DNA of 31,202 bases, from assembly GCA_937902125.1 (NCBI GenBank), contig CALDIB010000056.1:1-31202 (forward strand). The letters are read 5' to 3'. The translations under genes and the position numbers were made by a program. The stretch is from an uncultured Treponema sp. Lineage in GTDB: Bacteria > Spirochaetota > Spirochaetia > Treponematales > Treponemataceae. Below are positions 30,659 to 31,202 of the stretch, in pieces; within the stretch, counting starts at the first letter, position 1, and every line of letters begins with the position of its first letter. The notes under the pieces are model-generated. The model did not search any database and had not been told where the DNA came from. It saw nothing but the letters and a program-made list of their open reading frames with translations.

Positions 30659-31003
30659 TTACAGGATTTCTTTCAAGCGGATTACTTTTCCGTATACGGT
30701 GTATTTTTCAGAGTTGAAGAGAATCCATTGCGTTTTGGGAACAAACTTGATGTCGCGGACGTCTATGTCGCCTTCATAGTTTTTTTGCGCCTCTTTTAAA
30801 AGCAAGACGTAAGCCTGGCTTTCAAGGCGCTCGTCATTGTTAAAAATGTGGTTGACGCTCATGTCCTTGACCACAGTTCCCAAAACCTCATAGGACTGTC
30901 TTTCCGCTTCTGTCATGGACATTTTTTCCCCTTTTGTTGAGACGCAGCCTGAGAGCGCGACCGCAAATAGAAGGACGGCGATTTTGACAAATTTGTTGGT
31001 CAT
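30659..31003 (-). CDS. Small lipoprotein of unknown function
   Basis: 114 aa from ATG 31003, which has AAGGAG upstream; the open frame to 31138 crosses the promoter and terminator and is rejected. A basic start (MTNKFVK), a hydrophobic stretch and the lipobox LSGC with Cys at 20 mark a lipoprotein anchored after signal peptidase II cleavage. The mature part of 95 residues is soluble and mixed alpha/beta, with KYTVYGKVIRL at the end. I recognise no family. Being the first gene of a padR operon with a strong promoter, it may be the main regulated product, for example a stress or envelope protein. Confidence 0.82.
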   Translation of the reverse strand: MTNKFVKIAVLLFAVALSGCVSTKGEKMSMTEAERQSYEVLGTVVKDMSVNHIFNNDERLESQAYVLLLKEAQKNYEGDIDVRDIKFVPKTQWILFNSEKYTVYGKVIRLKEIL

Positions 31004-31037
31004 AAAAACTCCTTGGCCTTTCGGCAATATAAAATTA

Positions 31038-31065
31038 TTGAATATTAAACTAATTAGATATTCAA
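31038..31065. promoter_or_regulatory. Candidate PadR operator (28-bp dyad)
   Basis: TTGAATAT (31038-31045) and ATATTCAA (31058-31065) form a perfect 8-bp inverted repeat with a 12-nt centre that itself contains CTAATTAG. It starts at the predicted +1 of the lipoprotein-padR promoter, where a bound dimer would block transcription. Confidence 0.6.
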
Positions 31066-31072
31066 CAAGTGG

Positions 31073-31101
31073 AATATACAAGCAAAAAAATATTTTGTCA
31101 A
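31073..31101 (-). promoter_or_regulatory. Strong sigma-70 promoter of the lipoprotein-padR operon
   Basis: On the reverse strand, perfect TTGACA (31101-31096), 17 nt, TATATT (31078-31073). Start predicted near 31066. Confidence 0.85.
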
Positions 31102-31109
31102 GCGCCCGC

Positions 31110-31141
31110 AAAAAAAAATTGCCGGGAAAACCCGGCAATTT
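31110..31141 (-). terminator. Rho-independent terminator of a gene beyond the window
   Basis: On the reverse strand AATTGCCGGG pairs with CCCGGCAATT around TTTT and is followed by eight T. It must end a minus-strand transcript entering from past 31202 and insulates the padR operon promoter. Confidence 0.88.
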
Positions 31142-31144
31142 GCA

Positions 31145-31202
31145 GTTAAGGGAACCTCGAAAAACTTCAGTTTTTCGAGGTAACTCTGAAAATGCGATGT
31201 TT
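31145..31202. repeat. Inverted copy of the covarying hairpin repeat
   Basis: ACCTCGAAAAACT (31154-31166) faces AGTTTTTCGAGGT (31169-31181) with a 2-nt loop. Its inverse complement matches 29978-30028 base for base apart from a few changes. The window ends inside or at the edge of the repeat. Confidence 0.85.

Overview
The window is bacterial chromosome from a spirochaete, most likely a Treponema of moderate to high G+C. The evidence is the flgN-flgK-flgL-fliW-csrA flagellar operon in the order known from Treponema and Borrelia, a cheW / DegT-like / nadK / recN operon in an order I recall from Treponema pallidum, and a complete rnfCDGEAB operon of the anaerobe type. The species cannot be fixed from the sequence alone. 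Coding density is high, and most strong promoters found are TTGNNN-N17-TATAAT-like.

Layout. 1-600: tandem 77-bp repeats, then a reverse-strand tRNA operon His-Arg-Lys with its promoter and terminator. 650-5160: flagellar hook-junction operon with the FliW/CsrA control pair. 5390-6140: comF. 6290-11390: cheW, a DegT-like pseudo-aminotransferase, NAD kinase, recN and an unknown helical protein, closed by a bidirectional terminator. 11390-16540 (reverse): Rnf ferredoxin:NAD+ oxidoreductase; five genes are joined by 4-nt overlaps and rnfB is set apart by a repeat. 16550-17440: a decapitated FGE-sulfatase-fold gene and two 115-bp repeats. 17590-22560: thrH (reverse), then divergently a membrane-anchored deacetylase, tsaD, tyrA, an 8-Cys protein and murI. 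22900-25110: polar amino-acid ABC transporter (two permeases and an ATPase, no binding protein). 25100-28400 (reverse): pgi and a MATE exporter. 28490-31200: AraC regulator divergent from the MATE gene, HD phosphohydrolase, and a lipoprotein-padR operon with a probable self-operator.

The most unusual content is between genes. A family of small hairpin elements (core TTTTGCTATAGGAA, then a G+C hairpin whose arms change but stay paired, then GGCAAT) lies just downstream of tRNA-Lys, csrA, comF, rnfA and pgi. At pgi, two extra copies of the last 16 codons plus 3' flank lie in tandem downstream of the gene. They differ from the real tail and each other only at synonymous positions, stop codon included, and the outermost copy abuts the terminator. 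At murI, an 18-bp repeat containing the last codons flanks a 318-bp structured insert. Together these suggest small elements that enter gene 3' ends and supply a replacement tail. A second hairpin family near padR shows two compensatory base-pair changes between inverted copies.

Metabolically the window combines motility and chemotaxis, redox energy conservation (Rnf), NADP supply (NadK), wall precursor and wall modification (MurI, deacetylase), tRNA modification (TsaD) and sugar phosphate metabolism (Pgi). All calls rest on reading sequence and translated motifs; no database search was run.
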